Below, one piece after another: positions 4,897-5,896 of a DNA stretch of 5,896 nucleotides. Made by a program: the position numbers and the translations under genes. Location: assembly GCA_028293465.1 (NCBI GenBank), contig JAQGOT010000641.1:1-5896 (forward strand). The letters run 5' to 3'. Within the stretch, counting starts at the first letter, position 1; each line of letters begins with the position of its first letter. The notes under the pieces were generated by a model that was not told the DNA's origin, did not search any database, and saw nothing but the letters and a program-made list of their open reading frames with translations. This stretch comes from Pedosphaera sp. (GTDB lineage: Bacteria > Verrucomicrobiota > Verrucomicrobiia > Limisphaerales > Pedosphaeraceae).

Positions 4897-5859
4897 TTAT
4901 TCCACCAACACGCCTTGCTTTTCCGCAACCCCGATATTGGCCTTTGTTCCAGAATTGAATTCCAGAAAGTCATTTTCGATGCCGTCGCTGAAAATTACGC
5001 CGTGCTCCGCCATTTGGGACTCCAAGGTCAGCGGTGTATCCTTCGTCACCCGCCCGAACACCAGCACTGTGCCGGTTGTCCGTGTCGGAAAAGGTTCGCG
5101 CACGGTGAAATACAAATAATCCGATTCCCATGTAAATCCGCGCACGGCCCGCTCATAGCAGCCGGGCTTTTGGGGTTCATTGTTCCCGCGATTGCCAGCG
5201 GCATTGACGATGGCACCCGCCCCCGTAAGCAGACTCTTCAACCAACCGCTCGCCCCCATGCCCGTGGAGACAATCACACCGCTGGATGAATGCGTCTCGC
5301 CGGCCTTGCCGGACCGGATGAAATATCTGGCCGTGCTGTGGGTCTTCGGCCCGATAAACAGATCGTTCACGGCATACAGCGTCTGGCCGTTGTTCAGAGT
5401 CGCCTTCGCCATCGTGACGGAGCGGGTGTTGCGTTTCCGGAAAATCACCTCGGGCATCAGTTTCGCAAGGTCACAAACGCGAAACGGCAGCAACCGGCCA
5501 TTCCAGCGTTCGGGGTCGGGATTGACTCCCACCAGCGGTTGCCCATCCAAATACTTCAACGTGTTGGCGACCAATCCATCCTGACCGAGTGTGACCACGG
5601 TGTCCTCCGGCGCAAAAACAAAGTTCGGCAGGAAGCCGCGATCCACGGTTTGCACGCGGCCCGTTTGACCGAGCACTTCCCCCACCCCGGCCAAGGCGCG
5701 GTGATAGGTCTCGTCCTCGCGCAGATAATCCGAGAAGTCCGCGCCCTGGTGTTCGATATAAAAACGCGTCTGGCTGACGGTGTTGAACCGGATCACCAGT
5801 TCCGCCAGGCGCGTGGGCCGCGTCACGAGGACGATTTTGTTGTCGGTCAGCCGGTTCAT
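4897..5859 (-). CDS. Divergent NAD kinase-like protein
   Basis: A 320-residue protein of the ATP-NAD kinase/diacylglycerol kinase-like fold. The family's signatures are present in altered form. GQDGLVANTLKYL (92-104) stands where NAD kinases have GGDGT. PLVGVNPDPERW (108-119) matches the strand that follows. YAVNDLFIG (162-170) is the N-E/D motif, here N165-D166. SSGVIVSTGMGASGW (192-206) corresponds to GDGLIVSTPTGSTAY, and FSDGIEND (290-297) to the C-terminal SDG block. Genuine NAD kinase would make NADP from NAD and ATP in the cytoplasm. The changes in both glycine-rich loops (GG to GQ, TGSTAY to MGASGW) mean the substrate may differ. The first 50 residues or so are not recognisable to me. 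The ATG at 5859 overlaps the stop of the preceding gene (ATGA) and is the only possible ATG, since an in-frame TGA lies just upstream. Fold assignment is solid; catalytic specificity is uncertain. Confidence 0.87.
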   Translation of the reverse strand: MNRLTDNKIVLVTRPTRLAELVIRFNTVSQTRFYIEHQGADFSDYLREDETYHRALAGVGEVLGQTGRVQTVDRGFLPNFVFAPEDTVVTLGQDGLVANTLKYLDGQPLVGVNPDPERWNGRLLPFRVCDLAKLMPEVIFRKRNTRSVTMAKATLNNGQTLYAVNDLFIGPKTHSTARYFIRSGKAGETHSSSGVIVSTGMGASGWLKSLLTGAGAIVNAAGNRGNNEPQKPGCYERAVRGFTWESDYLYFTVREPFPTRTTGTVLVFGRVTKDTPLTLESQMAEHGVIFSDGIENDFLEFNSGTKANIGVAEKQGVLVE

Positions 5860-5896
5860 TTTCTTGCGGGTTGTGGCGCCATCAATTCGCGGAGCA
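5856..5896 (-). CDS. C-terminal 12 codons of an unidentified upstream gene
   Basis: Reading from the right edge, an open frame gives LRELMAPQPARK and then TGA at 5858-5856, which overlaps the next gene's ATG as ATGA. The same overlap type occurs at two other junctions in the window, which is the main support. The fragment is too short to assign a family. Confidence 0.5.
   Translation of the reverse strand, partial: LRELMAPQPARK

Larger units (their letters stand above)
1..5896 (-). other. Putative NAD/ADP-ribose metabolism operon (ten genes, both ends open)
   Basis: All genes are co-directional. Junctions in transcription order are: unknown to NAD-kinase-like, 4-nt ATGA overlap; to macrodomain, 13-nt gap; to receiver-glycohydrolase, 15-nt gap; to phosphatase, 1-nt TGATG overlap; to kptA', 13-nt gap; to pncA, 27-nt gap; to NUDIX, ATGA overlap; to glycohydrolase, ATGA overlap; to third glycohydrolase, 1-nt gap. 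No gene-free stretch is longer than 27 nt, so there is no room for internal promoters or terminators outside coding sequence. Co-transcription is inferred from spacing. The promoter would lie beyond the right edge and the terminator beyond the left edge. Confidence 0.85.

Noticed and set aside
4884..4973. Longer start for the macrodomain protein at 4973
   Set aside because: The extension overlaps the end of the NAD-kinase-like gene, while a ribosome-binding site sits 8 nt before the ATG at 4883.
1..5896. CRISPR array, insertion sequence, tRNA or phage module
   Set aside because: No regularly spaced repeats, terminal inverted repeats, transposase, cloverleaf or structural phage gene was seen on either strand.

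Overview
This is a compact bacterial locus in which every supported gene lies on the minus strand. Transcription runs from the right end of the window (high coordinates) to the left. Genes overlap by 1-4 nt or are separated by at most 27 nt, so the whole window reads as the interior of one long operon. No promoter, terminator, RNA gene, insertion sequence or CRISPR array is visible, and both ends are cut inside genes. Base composition is moderately GC-rich by eye. Only some starts have a clear Shine-Dalgarno; others rely on stop/start overlap. The protein families suggest an environmental bacterium, possibly Verrucomicrobiota or a relative, but that assignment is a weak guess.

Layout in transcription order: (1) the last 12 codons of an unidentified gene (5896-5856); (2) a divergent NAD-kinase-like protein (5859-4897); (3) a macrodomain protein (4883-4407); (4) a receiver-like domain fused to an ADP-ribosylglycohydrolase (4391-3069); (5) a short PPM/PP2C protein phosphatase (3069-2461); (6) a short reading frame, 53 codons, that is clearly the N-terminus of an RNA 2'-phosphotransferase (KptA/Tpt1) but stops before the NAD-binding catalytic domain (2447-2286); (7) nicotinamidase PncA (2258-1638); (8) an ADP-ribose pyrophosphatase-type NUDIX hydrolase (1641-1111); (9) a second ADP-ribosylglycohydrolase (1114-128); (10) the first 42 codons of a third one (126-1).

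Nearly every gene makes, binds or consumes NAD or ADP-ribose. The set matches the clean-up of a KptA reaction. KptA moves a 2'-phosphate from RNA onto NAD, releasing nicotinamide and ADP-ribose 1'',2''-cyclic phosphate. PncA would deamidate the nicotinamide. The receiver-like domain resembles a family associated with cyclic-phosphate processing. The macrodomain could bind or dephosphorylate ADP-ribose-1''-phosphate. The NUDIX enzyme would split ADP-ribose to AMP and ribose 5-phosphate. The ADP-ribosylglycohydrolases would remove ADP-ribose from proteins, nucleic acids or small molecules. The phosphatase and the NAD-kinase-like protein add possible signalling and cofactor arms. The most striking point is that the gene that would start this pathway, kptA, is truncated here. 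These roles come from family resemblance; the pathway is an inference.
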